Both the position numbers and the translations under genes were made by a program. From Paenibacillus thermotolerans (GTDB taxonomy: Bacteria > Bacillota > Bacilli > Paenibacillales > YIM-B00363), in NCBI RefSeq assembly GCF_028745515.1, contig NZ_JAQZSG010000003.1, positions 124,001 through 188,000 on the forward strand: DNA of 64,000 nucleotides, in the 5' to 3' direction. The stretch's first letter is position 1. Every line of letters starts with the position of its first letter. Under the pieces are notes generated by a model. The model saw only the letters and a program-made list of their open reading frames with translations, searched no databases and had not been told where the DNA came from. Shown piece after piece: positions 7,828 through 16,221 of the stretch.

Positions 7828-9150
7828 TTACCCTTGAAAGCCTGCCAGCCATTTGGCGAAAAGCAAAGGTGCGGCCATTACCTTCTCATACAGCTCGCGG
7901 TCGCCGGCGTCCAGTGCAATCGTATGATCGGGATAAACGGTGTTGATTTCAATCAGCCATAGCCGATCGAACCGGTCAAGCGCTATATCCATCCCGATAT
8001 TCCCATAAATATAACCGGTTTTATCAAGCTCCGCGCACAGCCGCAACGCCAGCTCGGCGATCCGTTCTACGGTTTGTTCGGCGCGCTCCTCTCCGTTGTA
8101 GTATTTCGCCAGCATGCGATTTGCGATTTTTGCCGCTCCGCCTCTGGAAACGTTGCTGACAACGCTGTTTCTCGCTCCAATTCTTGCGAGAATGCCCTGA
8201 ATTGTCCATTCCCCCGTATGATCCTTCTGAGCAATCACGCGGAAATCAAAGATGCGGCCGTTTATGTTCGACAAATGCAAACCTTGTTGAATAATATACT
8301 TTGCCGCATTCAATTCCGCTGTCAGCGACCGATACAGTTCATCCCAATCGGAAAACCGCCTGCCGATCGTCCTGCCGCGCTCGCGCAGCTTCAGAAAGTA
8401 ACCGTCCTTCGTACGCTCCGCCGTATATATCCCAAGTCCGCGGTACCCCCGGTACGGCTTTACATACACTCTTTCGTGCCGCTCCGCAAGCTTTGCGGCG
8501 GCGCTTGAATCGGATAACAGCGCCGTCTCGGGCACATGAACGGAAACGTCCGGCGAGCGGCTGAGCCACCGGTACAAGCTCCACTTGGTAAACATGTGCG
8601 AATTAAAAAACCGATTGCCGGTCAACTGACTCAGCTTGCCCCGCATTCTAGGGCTTACAAAAGCTCTTCGGAAATAAACGGCGTCCGGAAACACGTAAAC
8701 GCCGTACTTCCAGCTATGATGTTCGGGATCGTACAGGTAGCCTCTCACCATCTTCTCCTGCTCCAGCATCCCCTCCAAGGAAAATGCGATTACGGCGCCC
8801 TTGATGCGCTCATACTTTGCAACATAGTCGAATAAACCGGCTAATGCCCTTGGGGTCAAATGCGAATCCTTCGTCGCCGCCAGCAAGCCGAGCACCGGAC
8901 CGATCTGGAGCCGATTCCCGTTCCAAGCGACTTCATAAGGCAAAGAAGCCGGTAAATTCACATGGCGGAGTATGTCTTGCGGCAGGCAAATTTTCTCCTC
9001 GTTTCCGTCGGCATGAGCTTCAACATGAATATCCCGCTCGTACGCTCCCATCTTAAGCAGAACGCGGCATCGCCCGGGCCGATCCGTACCCAGAAGCGAT
9101 TCGGGAACGAGCAGCTTGGATAAGAGCCCTCTCTTCGCTTGAATATGAAT
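7828..9150 (-). CDS. YheC/YheD family ATP-grasp protein 2 (probable ATT start)
   Basis: The product is a 440-residue YheC/YheD protein with ATP-grasp motifs VYVKPYRGYRGLGIY, FDFRVIAQK and NIGMDIALDRFDRLWLIEIN. The first in-frame ATG is at 9051, but the frame upstream, from 9150, encodes a convincing N-terminal family segment (IHIQAKRGLLSKLLVPESLL) that aligns with the start of its neighbour. No ATG, GTG or TTG occurs between the in-frame stop at 9174-9172 and 9051. AAAGGGG lies 8 bases before an ATT at 9150, the most likely start. It follows the third paralogue with a 21-base gap and is probably co-transcribed with it. Confidence 0.8.
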   Translation of the reverse strand: MHIQAKRGLLSKLLVPESLLGTDRPGRCRVLLKMGAYERDIHVEAHADGNEEKICLPQDILRHVNLPASLPYEVAWNGNRLQIGPVLGLLAATKDSHLTPRALAGLFDYVAKYERIKGAVIAFSLEGMLEQEKMVRGYLYDPEHHSWKYGVYVFPDAVYFRRAFVSPRMRGKLSQLTGNRFFNSHMFTKWSLYRWLSRSPDVSVHVPETALLSDSSAAAKLAERHERVYVKPYRGYRGLGIYTAERTKDGYFLKLRERGRTIGRRFSDWDELYRSLTAELNAAKYIIQQGLHLSNINGRIFDFRVIAQKDHTGEWTIQGILARIGARNSVVSNVSRGGAAKIANRMLAKYYNGEERAEQTVERIAELALRLCAELDKTGYIYGNIGMDIALDRFDRLWLIEINTVYPDHTIALDAGDRELYEKVMAAPLLFAKWLAGFQG

Positions 9151-9171
9151 GGAGATCGCCCCTTTCGCCGC

Positions 9172-10539
9172 TCAATGTACTGAAAATCCTTGAACGGCGG
9201 CGGCATATCGAAGAGGCTGCTTACTGATTTCATGGTATTTGACGGGATCGAAGCTTTTAAAGCCTTTGCAGCCCGGCCTGAAGTTCGCTTCGATAAACCA
9301 TAGCTTCGCATTCCGGTCCAATGCCAGGTCCAAGCCGTACTCCGCAAAGCTTTGTCCTCTCAGCTGATCCATCCAGCGGCAAAACTCCTTGCAAAAAAAT
9401 AAAATCTCATCCTTCAATCGGTCCGGGTCCATCCTAATCCGATCCATTCGGTTGACGGCTTCTTCCAACGATAAAGCGCTGCCTCCGGCCGACAAATTCG
9501 CGATTTCTTTCGTCGGGTCTGCGAGCCGGCATTCAATACCCGCACAGAACCATTCGTTCGTTATGGACTTTTGCATGATCACCCGAATATCGAATACCGC
9601 TCCGTCAATTGTGGCGATCGGGAGCATCCTTTGAACGACATGCCTTCTTCTTCGTCTCATAAATTTCGACTCGATCCAGCGCAGCATCTTTTTTCCATCG
9701 TACACTTGGTTTATTCGCACCAGACGTTCCGTCATGTATTCCGTAACTTGAAATTGCGGATTGGAACGGCCCTCTTGAAACCTCTTAATCGATACAATTC
9801 CTTTCCCCTGAGAGCTGTCAACCGGTTTAACGATGATCGAGCGATGTCGTTCCGCATAATCGAGCAAGCTTTTCGAATCGGTCATAAGGATCGTTGGCGG
9901 CAAATATTTTCGTAGAAGCGGACTCTCTCTAACGATTTGATGAACCCTCCACTTGGAATATCGAATCGAATTGAACATCATGCCGCCGCGTCTGGAAAGC
10001 TTCTCGCGGAACTTGCTTAAGTTAAGCTGCCTTATATGTCTTCGGTAAGTCGTCTTTGGAATCGTCGTTTCGCACGGAATCCATTCTTTCCGTATCGGAT
10101 TATAATAAAGTCCGGTGACTGTGGAAGTGTTCCATTGCACCGAATTGATGGAGTACGCTATGACAAGTCCCTCGTATTCCGGATAAGAGGCGATTCGTTC
10201 GCTGTAATGCTCAACCATAAAGCCTGGAGTATAATCTTTTGCCTTTCTGCCGAATAGAAGTCCGATCGTAGGGCCGATCGTTATATTTTTTCCGTCCCAC
10301 TTGTATTGAAACGTAATGTCGCCGGGAATTTTTAGCTTTTCATTAAGGGCGGTTGAGATGCCGAATTGAATCGGGCCGTCGTCAATCGCCGCATCATCCT
10401 TCCAAAGCGCTTTGCAATCTATTTTTTTTACGCCGTAACAGACCTCAACCTTGCCCGGATACTCGTCTCCGATTATTTTACTTAGCAGAATGCTTTCCTC
10501 ATCGTCTTCATAGACTGAAAGCTTCAATCGGTTCGGCAT
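9172..10539 (-). CDS. YheC/YheD family ATP-grasp protein 3
   Basis: The product is a 455-residue paralogue of the two adjacent proteins. The N-terminal domain includes KNITIGPTIGLLFG. The ATP-grasp part shows SIIVKPVDSSQGKGIV, FDIRVIMQK and GLDLALDRNAKLWFIEAN, with the terminal Glu and Asn expected to bind Mg-ATP. The ATG at 10539 follows AAAGGAG by 13 bases; a longer frame to 10569 lacks an RBS. It lies downstream of the Mur-ligase gene behind a hairpin, and upstream of paralogue 2. A role in building a spore-coat or cortex-associated amide polymer is inferred only from family and context. Confidence 0.85.
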   Translation of the reverse strand: MPNRLKLSVYEDDEESILLSKIIGDEYPGKVEVCYGVKKIDCKALWKDDAAIDDGPIQFGISTALNEKLKIPGDITFQYKWDGKNITIGPTIGLLFGRKAKDYTPGFMVEHYSERIASYPEYEGLVIAYSINSVQWNTSTVTGLYYNPIRKEWIPCETTIPKTTYRRHIRQLNLSKFREKLSRRGGMMFNSIRYSKWRVHQIVRESPLLRKYLPPTILMTDSKSLLDYAERHRSIIVKPVDSSQGKGIVSIKRFQEGRSNPQFQVTEYMTERLVRINQVYDGKKMLRWIESKFMRRRRRHVVQRMLPIATIDGAVFDIRVIMQKSITNEWFCAGIECRLADPTKEIANLSAGGSALSLEEAVNRMDRIRMDPDRLKDEILFFCKEFCRWMDQLRGQSFAEYGLDLALDRNAKLWFIEANFRPGCKGFKSFDPVKYHEISKQPLRYAAAVQGFSVH

Positions 10540-10627
10540 GGCACGTGACCAACTCCTTTCATTAACCATTTAATGAATCCGAAGCCATGCTTGTTTAGAC
10601 AAATAGCCGCTGTCATTCGCACAAAAT

Positions 10628-10662
10628 AACCGATCCGTTCGATCGGCGGCAACGAATCGGTT
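10628..10662 (-). terminator. Hairpin after the Mur-ligase gene
   Basis: The arms AACCGATTCGTT and AACGGATCGGTT (minus strand) pair at 11 of 12 positions and are followed by ATTTTGTG. The T-run is short, so read-through into the ATP-grasp genes is possible. Confidence 0.6.
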
Positions 10663-10666
10663 TGCT

Positions 10667-12064
10667 TTACGTAAATAGTGCGCTCATCAGTTTACGGAAG
10701 GGCGAGCGATAAATATAAACATATTTATAAGGTATTTTCAGCAGAATGAGAGCATCCGGGTGAAAATGCGGTCGAAGCGCTTCGAAAACTTCATCGGCGG
10801 TTTCGCAAAAAACAACATGCTCCGGATTCATTCCGAGTTGCAGCGCCGATTCTCCGATTGCTTTCGCTTCTCCGAGCAAGATGATGCGATCGATTCCCAG
10901 CTCCACAGCAATGCGCCCCATTCGGTCGTATTCGCCCGTCGCTTCTTCGCCGAGCTGCGGCATTAAGCCGAGCAAAGCCACCTTCGTTCTGATGCCGCCC
11001 GTCGCTTTCAAAACTTCCAGGGCGGCTTGCATCGAAAGGGGCGTGCAGTTCCAAGTATCGTCAATCATGACGCATCCGCCGGGTCCGTTGCGAAATTGCA
11101 GGTGCTGCTTAATCTGGCGAAAAGCAGATAATCGTTCGGCCGCTTCCCGAATTCCGATTCCGGCGCTGTATACAGCGGCGATGGCCGCAACCGCATTGCT
11201 TACGGTATGAGTTCCAAAGCCCGGAACGGCGACGCGATAAGCTTCATCGCGAAACCTTAGCAAAAATTCCATGCCGCGATCGGTATACGCCGGCTGCTCC
11301 GCCCAAAAATCCGCCCGCTCCGAAAATCCGAACGTTACAAGCCGGCCTTTGAACGAATCGAGGCTGATTTTCTTTATGTTCTCGTCTTCCGCATTAATAA
11401 TTAAAGTTCCGCCTTCTGCAATGCCTTCAACGATTTCCGCTTTAGCCTTGATATAATTGTCCAGCGTCTTGCAAAACTGCAGGTGATAGGCTCCTATATT
11501 CAAAATGACGCCTATCGTAGGTTTAAAGTAAGCGCAGCTGGTCGCAATATTGCCCGGACGGATAACGCCCAATTCAAAGACGGCCGCCCCCTTGCGATCA
11601 TCGATGCTCATCAAATATTTAAAGCTGTTGGCAAGGGCGTTTCTGCCGACCCGCGTTGAACTGACTTCAACCGAACCGGACAACATGTGCCTTATCATCT
11701 CCGTCGTCGTCGTTTTCCCCGATGTGCCGGTAATGCCGATGATGGGGATGTCGAATAAGCCGCGATAATACCGGATAAAGCTCCAATAGGCTTTTCTTCT
11801 GTCATTCACTTCTATAATGGCGGTCTGTTGGTCCGCATGCTTCATAAAGAGTTCGGGAAGGTCGGTAATAATAACGGCGCCTCGCAACCGGAGCGATGCC
11901 CAGTCGAAAGCTTCATATTTTTTTTTGCGAAGATGGAAGTAAACCGTATGGCTGCGAATGTCCGCCGGGCGTGCGGTCGCACGAAATACTTTCTGATCTT
12001 TGCGGCCTTGCACCAGCCTGCCGTCGACACATTGGAGAAGATCGTCCACCTCTAACGTTTTCAT
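10667..12064 (-). CDS. MurF-like Mur ligase family protein, divergent
   Basis: This 465-residue protein has the three-domain Mur ligase plan: an N-terminal substrate domain (1-100), an ATP-binding central domain with P-loop GTSGKTTT at 113-120, and a C-terminal domain. It resembles MurF, which adds D-Ala-D-Ala to UDP-MurNAc-tripeptide. Conserved MurF residues differ, however: the usual YNANPDSM reads WNCTPLSM, and the usual LGDMxELG reads LGLMPQLG. It is therefore probably not the housekeeping MurF. The neighbouring ATP-grasp genes and a sigma-K-like promoter suggest a sporulation-linked amide ligase. AAGGAGG precedes the ATG by 12 bases. Its acceptor substrate is unknown. Confidence 0.75.
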   Translation of the reverse strand: MKTLEVDDLLQCVDGRLVQGRKDQKVFRATARPADIRSHTVYFHLRKKKYEAFDWASLRLRGAVIITDLPELFMKHADQQTAIIEVNDRRKAYWSFIRYYRGLFDIPIIGITGTSGKTTTTEMIRHMLSGSVEVSSTRVGRNALANSFKYLMSIDDRKGAAVFELGVIRPGNIATSCAYFKPTIGVILNIGAYHLQFCKTLDNYIKAKAEIVEGIAEGGTLIINAEDENIKKISLDSFKGRLVTFGFSERADFWAEQPAYTDRGMEFLLRFRDEAYRVAVPGFGTHTVSNAVAAIAAVYSAGIGIREAAERLSAFRQIKQHLQFRNGPGGCVMIDDTWNCTPLSMQAALEVLKATGGIRTKVALLGLMPQLGEEATGEYDRMGRIAVELGIDRIILLGEAKAIGESALQLGMNPEHVVFCETADEVFEALRPHFHPDALILLKIPYKYVYIYRSPFRKLMSALFT

Positions 12065-12122
12065 CCCCCGTTACCGCCTCCTTGCTCGCGCCTATATTTC
12101 TACCAGCTTTCTCTATTGATGC

Positions 12123-12150
12123 TATCATATGTAGAGCTCGGCTTATTTGT
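12123..12150 (-). promoter_or_regulatory. Sigma-K-like promoter upstream of the Mur ligase gene
   Basis: On the minus strand, AC (12150-12149), 17 bases, then CATATGATA (12131-12123) fits the B. subtilis sigma-K pattern AC-N16/17-CATANNNTA exactly. It lies about 60 bases before the start codon. The remainder of the 314-base gap up to potA (12065-12378) holds the potA promoter and no gene. Confidence 0.5.
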
Positions 12151-12285
12151 AACAGCTTTAATAATAAAGCGGATGAACGATTTGAGACGAAAAAATACAA
12201 AAATGTCGAATTCGAGCGAAATAGCATACTTCCTGCGGTTGCTCGGGAAATAATTTCGCTTCTTTCCCAGCGCTGAACGAACGTT

Positions 12286-12313
12286 TTGACGGATTTTTGC
12301 CAAACATTATATA
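12286..12313 (+). promoter_or_regulatory. Candidate sigma-A promoter of potABCD
   Basis: TTGACG (12286-12291) and TATATA (12308-12313) are 16 bases apart, about 65 bases before potA. A second perfect TATAAT (12333-12338) lies closer to the gene but lacks a recognisable -35 box. Confidence 0.5.
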
Positions 12314-12378
12314 ACCGCTTGTCGAAATGAGTTATAATATGCTCGAAAAATCCACGATTTGCATCTTAGGAGGCTGCT

Positions 12379-13482
12379 ATGGAGGACCAACCGATTATAC
12401 GATTTGAAAATGTAAGCATGAAATACGACGATACGACAGTATTAAAGCAGGTTAACTTTGAAATAGAGCGCGGGAAGTTCTATACTTTGCTCGGTCCGTC
12501 AGGCTGCGGCAAGACGACGATCCTACGGCTCATTGCAGGATTTATGGAGCCGTCGGACGGCCGTATTTATTTCAACGGCAAGCTGATTAACCGCACTCCC
12601 GCCAACGAGCGGCAAGTCAATACCGTCTTTCAGGATTACGCGTTGTTTCCTCATTTGAACGTGTTTGAGAACGTCGCTTTTGGGCTGCGCGTGAAGAAGC
12701 TGAAAAAAGCGGATATCGAAACCAAAGTGAGAGAAGCGCTGCGGTTCGTCAATCTGGAAAGCTACGAAAACAGAGAGATTCATGAAATGTCGGGCGGCCA
12801 GCGTCAAAGAGTGGCGATCGCAAGGGCTATTGTGAACGAACCGGAAATTTTGCTGTTGGACGAGCCGCTGTCCGCACTGGACCTGAAGCTAAGGACGGAG
12901 ATGCAGTACGAGCTTCGCGAGCTGCAGCGGAGACTCGGCATCACGTTTATTTTCGTCACCCATGACCAAGAAGAAGCGCTGGCGATGTCGGACGAAATAT
13001 TCGTCCTCCATAAAGGCGTCATTCAGCAATCGGGAACGCCGACGGATATTTACGATGAACCGATCAACCGGTTCGTCGCCGATTTTATCGGAGAGTCGAA
13101 CATTGTCCCTGGGAGAATGCCGGACGATTTCGTCGTTGAATTTGCCGGCAAGACGTTCCGATGCATGGACGGCGGAATGGCGAAGAACGAGCCGGTGGAA
13201 ATTGTCATTCGCCCGGAGGATTTGGAAATTCGCCCGGCAGGAGAAGGAAAGCTGCAGGTTCGCGTCGATTCGCAGCTGTTCCGAGGCGTTCATTACGAAA
13301 TTTGCTCCTTCGACGATGCGGGGAACGAATGGCTCGTCCATTCCACGAAAAGAGTCACCGTCGGCGAACGAATCGGCCTGCATTTCGAACCGGAAGCGAT
13401 TCACGTGATGCGGATCGGCGAAACCGAGGAAGAATTCGATAAAAGGCTCGGCACATACGGTGAGGTGCGGCATGAGCGGTAA
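12379..13482 (+). CDS. potA: Spermidine/putrescine ABC transporter ATP-binding protein
   Basis: This 367-residue ATPase energises polyamine import. It shows Walker [10 protein letters not shown] at 39-47, the signature [10 protein letters not shown] near 137, Walker [12 protein letters not shown] near 157, and the C-terminal TOBE-type domain of PotA-class ATPases. Length and layout are normal for the family. The start follows AGGAGG. The stop overlaps the beginning of potB, and the complete four-gene order A-B-C-D is preserved. Confidence 0.92.
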   Translation: MEDQPIIRFENVSMKYDDTTVLKQVNFEIERGKFYTLLGPSGCGKTTILRLIAGFMEPSDGRIYFNGKLINRTPANERQVNTVFQDYALFPHLNVFENVAFGLRVKKLKKADIETKVREALRFVNLESYENREIHEMSGGQRQRVAIARAIVNEPEILLLDEPLSALDLKLRTEMQYELRELQRRLGITFIFVTHDQEEALAMSDEIFVLHKGVIQQSGTPTDIYDEPINRFVADFIGESNIVPGRMPDDFVVEFAGKTFRCMDGGMAKNEPVEIVIRPEDLEIRPAGEGKLQVRVDSQLFRGVHYEICSFDDAGNEWLVHSTKRVTVGERIGLHFEPEAIHVMRIGETEEEFDKRLGTYGEVRHER

Positions 13483-14278
13483 CAGCAGAAACTTATACAT
13501 AGTTCCGTACGCGTTGTGGATTGTGCTCTTTGTGGCGGCTCCGGTGCTGCTGATCGTTTACTATTCCTTTTTAGACATTGAAGGCAACTTCACCATCAGC
13601 AATTATAAAGCTTTTTTTCAGCCCGTTTACTTGCAAATGGCCGTAAGCTCGTTCTGGTACGCTTTTCTCATTACAGTGTTTTCTCTTGCCGTCGCTTATC
13701 CGACCGCGTACCTTCTTACCAAGACCAGGCATAAGCAGCTTTGGCTGCTGCTGATCATTTTGCCGACCTGGATTAATTTATTATTGAAGGCTTATGCATT
13801 TCTCGGTATTTTCGGAACGTACGGCGCCGTGAATCAATTTTTGGAATTCGCAGGCATCGGCGCGAAGCAAATATTGTTTACCGACTTCAGCTTCCTGTTC
13901 GTTGCGGTCTATATCTTTATACCGTTTATGATTTTGCCCATCTACAATGCGCTGGAGGAGCTTAGCCCCGCGCTAGTCGACGCATCGCGGGATCTCGGCG
14001 CCTCGGCGTGGACGACGTTCCGGCGCGTCATCTTCCCGCTCACGATCGACGGCGTAAAGTCGGGCTGCCAAGCGGTATTCATTCCCGCGTTGTCGCTCTT
14101 TATGATTACGCGTCTTGTCGCCGGAAACCGGGTCATTACGCTTGGAACGGCCATTGAACAACACTTCTTAGTAACTCAGCATTGGGGTATGGGCGCCACC
14201 ATTGCGGTATTTCTCATTGCTGCGATGGCGGTCATAATGGCCGTAACCGGCAGCGGAAAGCGGGTGAGACAGCCGTGA
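13472..14278 (+). CDS. potB: Spermidine/putrescine ABC transporter permease PotB
   Basis: This hydrophobic protein of about 268 residues has six predicted membrane segments and the permease EAA loop ([23 protein letters not shown]) that contacts PotA. The ATG at 13472 follows GAGGTG; an in-frame GTG at 13460 is an alternative. The start lies inside the end of potA by 11 bases, and the stop overlaps the potC start. Confidence 0.9.
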   Translation: MSGNSRNLYIVPYALWIVLFVAAPVLLIVYYSFLDIEGNFTISNYKAFFQPVYLQMAVSSFWYAFLITVFSLAVAYPTAYLLTKTRHKQLWLLLIILPTWINLLLKAYAFLGIFGTYGAVNQFLEFAGIGAKQILFTDFSFLFVAVYIFIPFMILPIYNALEELSPALVDASRDLGASAWTTFRRVIFPLTIDGVKSGCQAVFIPALSLFMITRLVAGNRVITLGTAIEQHFLVTQHWGMGATIAVFLIAAMAVIMAVTGSGKRVRQP

Positions 14279-15078
14279 AGACGAGCGGAATCGCCGGCAA
14301 GCTGTATTTAGCCGTCGTGTTTATGATCCTTTATGCGCCGATATTTTATTTAACGTTGTATTCGTTTAACAGCGGAGGAACGATGCACGGCTTCGACGGT
14401 TTTACTTTCGACTGGTATAAGGAAGTATTCCAAGATACGCGCCTCATCATTATCGTGTTGAATACGCTGGTCATCGCCCTGCTGTCGGCTGCGGCGTCCA
14501 CCTTGCTTGGAATTTGCGGCGCGCTGGCCATTCTGTATGTCCGCCGAAGACAAGTGAAAAAGTTGCTGCTGACGCTCAACAACGTGCTGATCGTCAGCCC
14601 GGACGTCATGATCGGGGCGTCGTTCCTCATTCTGTTTACGTTGATCGGCATTCGATTAGGATTTACGTCCGTATTGCTTTCTCATATCGCCTTCAGCGTA
14701 CCGATCGCCGTGCTTATGATTTTGCCCAAGCTGCAGGAAATGAGTCCGACGCTGGTCGATGCGGCGCGAGACCTCGGCGCAAGCCGGCTGGATGTATTGA
14801 CGAGGGTCATTCTTCCCTATATGAAGCCGGGTATATTCGCCGGATTTTTTATGGCGTTAACTTACTCGCTGGATGACTTCGCCGTCACGTTCTTTGTTAC
14901 CGGGAACGGGTACTCCACGTTGTCCGTGGAAATTTATTCGCGCGCGCGCCAAGGTATTTCCTTGTCGATTAACGCCTTGTCGACATTGTTGTTCCTGTTA
15001 ACGATTGCGCTGGTCATCGGATATTACTTTATGCAGCGGCGCGGCCTGCGCGCAAGCCGATCGGGGGTGGGACGATGA
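14275..15078 (+). CDS. potC: Spermidine/putrescine ABC transporter permease PotC
   Basis: This second permease of about 267 residues has six membrane segments and the EAA loop LVDAARDLGASRLDVLTRVI. The likely start is GTG at 14275, in the overlap GTGA with the potB stop and preceded by GGGTGAG. A longer frame from 14182 runs inside potB and begins with a non-membrane stretch unlike the family. Its stop overlaps the ATG of potD. Confidence 0.9.
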   Translation: MKTSGIAGKLYLAVVFMILYAPIFYLTLYSFNSGGTMHGFDGFTFDWYKEVFQDTRLIIIVLNTLVIALLSAAASTLLGICGALAILYVRRRQVKKLLLTLNNVLIVSPDVMIGASFLILFTLIGIRLGFTSVLLSHIAFSVPIAVLMILPKLQEMSPTLVDAARDLGASRLDVLTRVILPYMKPGIFAGFFMALTYSLDDFAVTFFVTGNGYSTLSVEIYSRARQGISLSINALSTLLFLLTIALVIGYYFMQRRGLRASRSGVGR

Positions 15079-16148
15079 AATCGCTCGTTCGCGCCTTTAT
15101 CGCCGTTCTCGCCGCTTCCGCAGCGTTATTATATTTGATCGCATACTTGAACGAGGCGGAAGGTTATTCGGGAGGCAGCACGCTGGTCGTATACAATTGG
15201 GGCGATTATATCGATCCTGATTTAATAGCGGAATTCGAAGAAGAATCGGGACTTAAGGTCATCTATCAAACCTTCGATTCCAATGAAGCGATGATGACGA
15301 AGCTCGCTCAAGGCGGGGCCGTCTTCGATGTCGCGGTGCCTTCGGAATATGCGGTCAGCAAAATGAAGGAGGACGGCCTGCTCCTCCCTCTCGACCACAG
15401 CAAGCTTCCGAATTTGAAGGCGATCGATCCCCGGTTTATGGGCTTGCCGTTCGATCCGGGAAACGAGTATTCCGTCCCTTATTTCTGGGGAACGGTAGGC
15501 ATTGTGTATAACCCCGAGCTGCTCGGCGGCAAAACGTTCTCGAGCTGGAACGATTTGTGGGACAGCGAGTTGCGCAATCAAATCTTGCTCGTTGACGGAG
15601 CCCGGGAAGTCATCGGGATGGGCTTAAACAGCCTGGGGTATTCATTAAACGAAACGAACGAAGACCGTTTGCGGGAAGCCAAGCGCAAGCTTGACGAATT
15701 GATGCCGAACGTGAAGGCCATCGTCGGCGATGAAATCAAGATGCTGATGGCCGGCGAAGAAGCCGCTGTCGGCGTCGTATGGTCGGGTGACGCCGCGGAA
15801 ATGATGTGGGAGAACGAAAAGCTCGATTACGTCATCCCGGAGGAAGGCTCCAACGTATGGTTCGACAATATGGTGATCCCGGCATCGGCCGCCAATGTGG
15901 AAGGCGCCCACGCATTCATCAATTTCATGCTGGATCCCGAAATTGCCGCACGGAACGCCGAATATGTCGGATACGCCACGCCGAACCGGGAAGCGCTGAA
16001 GCTGCTGCCGCCGGACATTGCCGAGGATGAGCGCTTCTACCCTTCGCCGGAGCTTACGGAGAAGCTCGAAGTGTACGAAAATCTCGGCAAAACAATGCTT
16101 GTCCGCTATAACGAGCTGTTCCTGGAATTTAAGATGCATACGAAATAA
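15075..16148 (+). CDS. potD: Spermidine/putrescine-binding protein PotD
   Basis: This 357-residue extracellular solute-binding protein has the PotD beginning LVVYNWGDYIDPDLIAEFE after a hydrophobic N-terminus (about 8-24). It binds polyamines and delivers them to PotBC. The N-terminus contains no Cys, so the lipobox usual in Gram-positive binding proteins is absent, and the hydrophobic segment probably serves as an uncleaved anchor. ATGA overlap with potC indicates coupled translation. Confidence 0.88.
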   Translation: MKSLVRAFIAVLAASAALLYLIAYLNEAEGYSGGSTLVVYNWGDYIDPDLIAEFEEESGLKVIYQTFDSNEAMMTKLAQGGAVFDVAVPSEYAVSKMKEDGLLLPLDHSKLPNLKAIDPRFMGLPFDPGNEYSVPYFWGTVGIVYNPELLGGKTFSSWNDLWDSELRNQILLVDGAREVIGMGLNSLGYSLNETNEDRLREAKRKLDELMPNVKAIVGDEIKMLMAGEEAAVGVVWSGDAAEMMWENEKLDYVIPEEGSNVWFDNMVIPASAANVEGAHAFINFMLDPEIAARNAEYVGYATPNREALKLLPPDIAEDERFYPSPELTEKLEVYENLGKTMLVRYNELFLEFKMHTK

Positions 16149-16154
16149 CGACGA

Positions 16155-16213
16155 AAACCACCACCTCCCTGTCTCATTAGCTCCGCGCTTTTGAGAACAT
16201 GGGGGTGGTTTGT
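16155..16213. terminator. Inverted repeat after potD
   Basis: AAACCACC (16155-16162) and GGTGGTTT (16204-16211) are complementary, followed by TGTTTC. The loop of about 41 bases is long, so terminator function is tentative. It lies between convergent potD and the next minus-strand gene. Confidence 0.35.
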
Positions 16214-16221
16214 TTCGGCAA

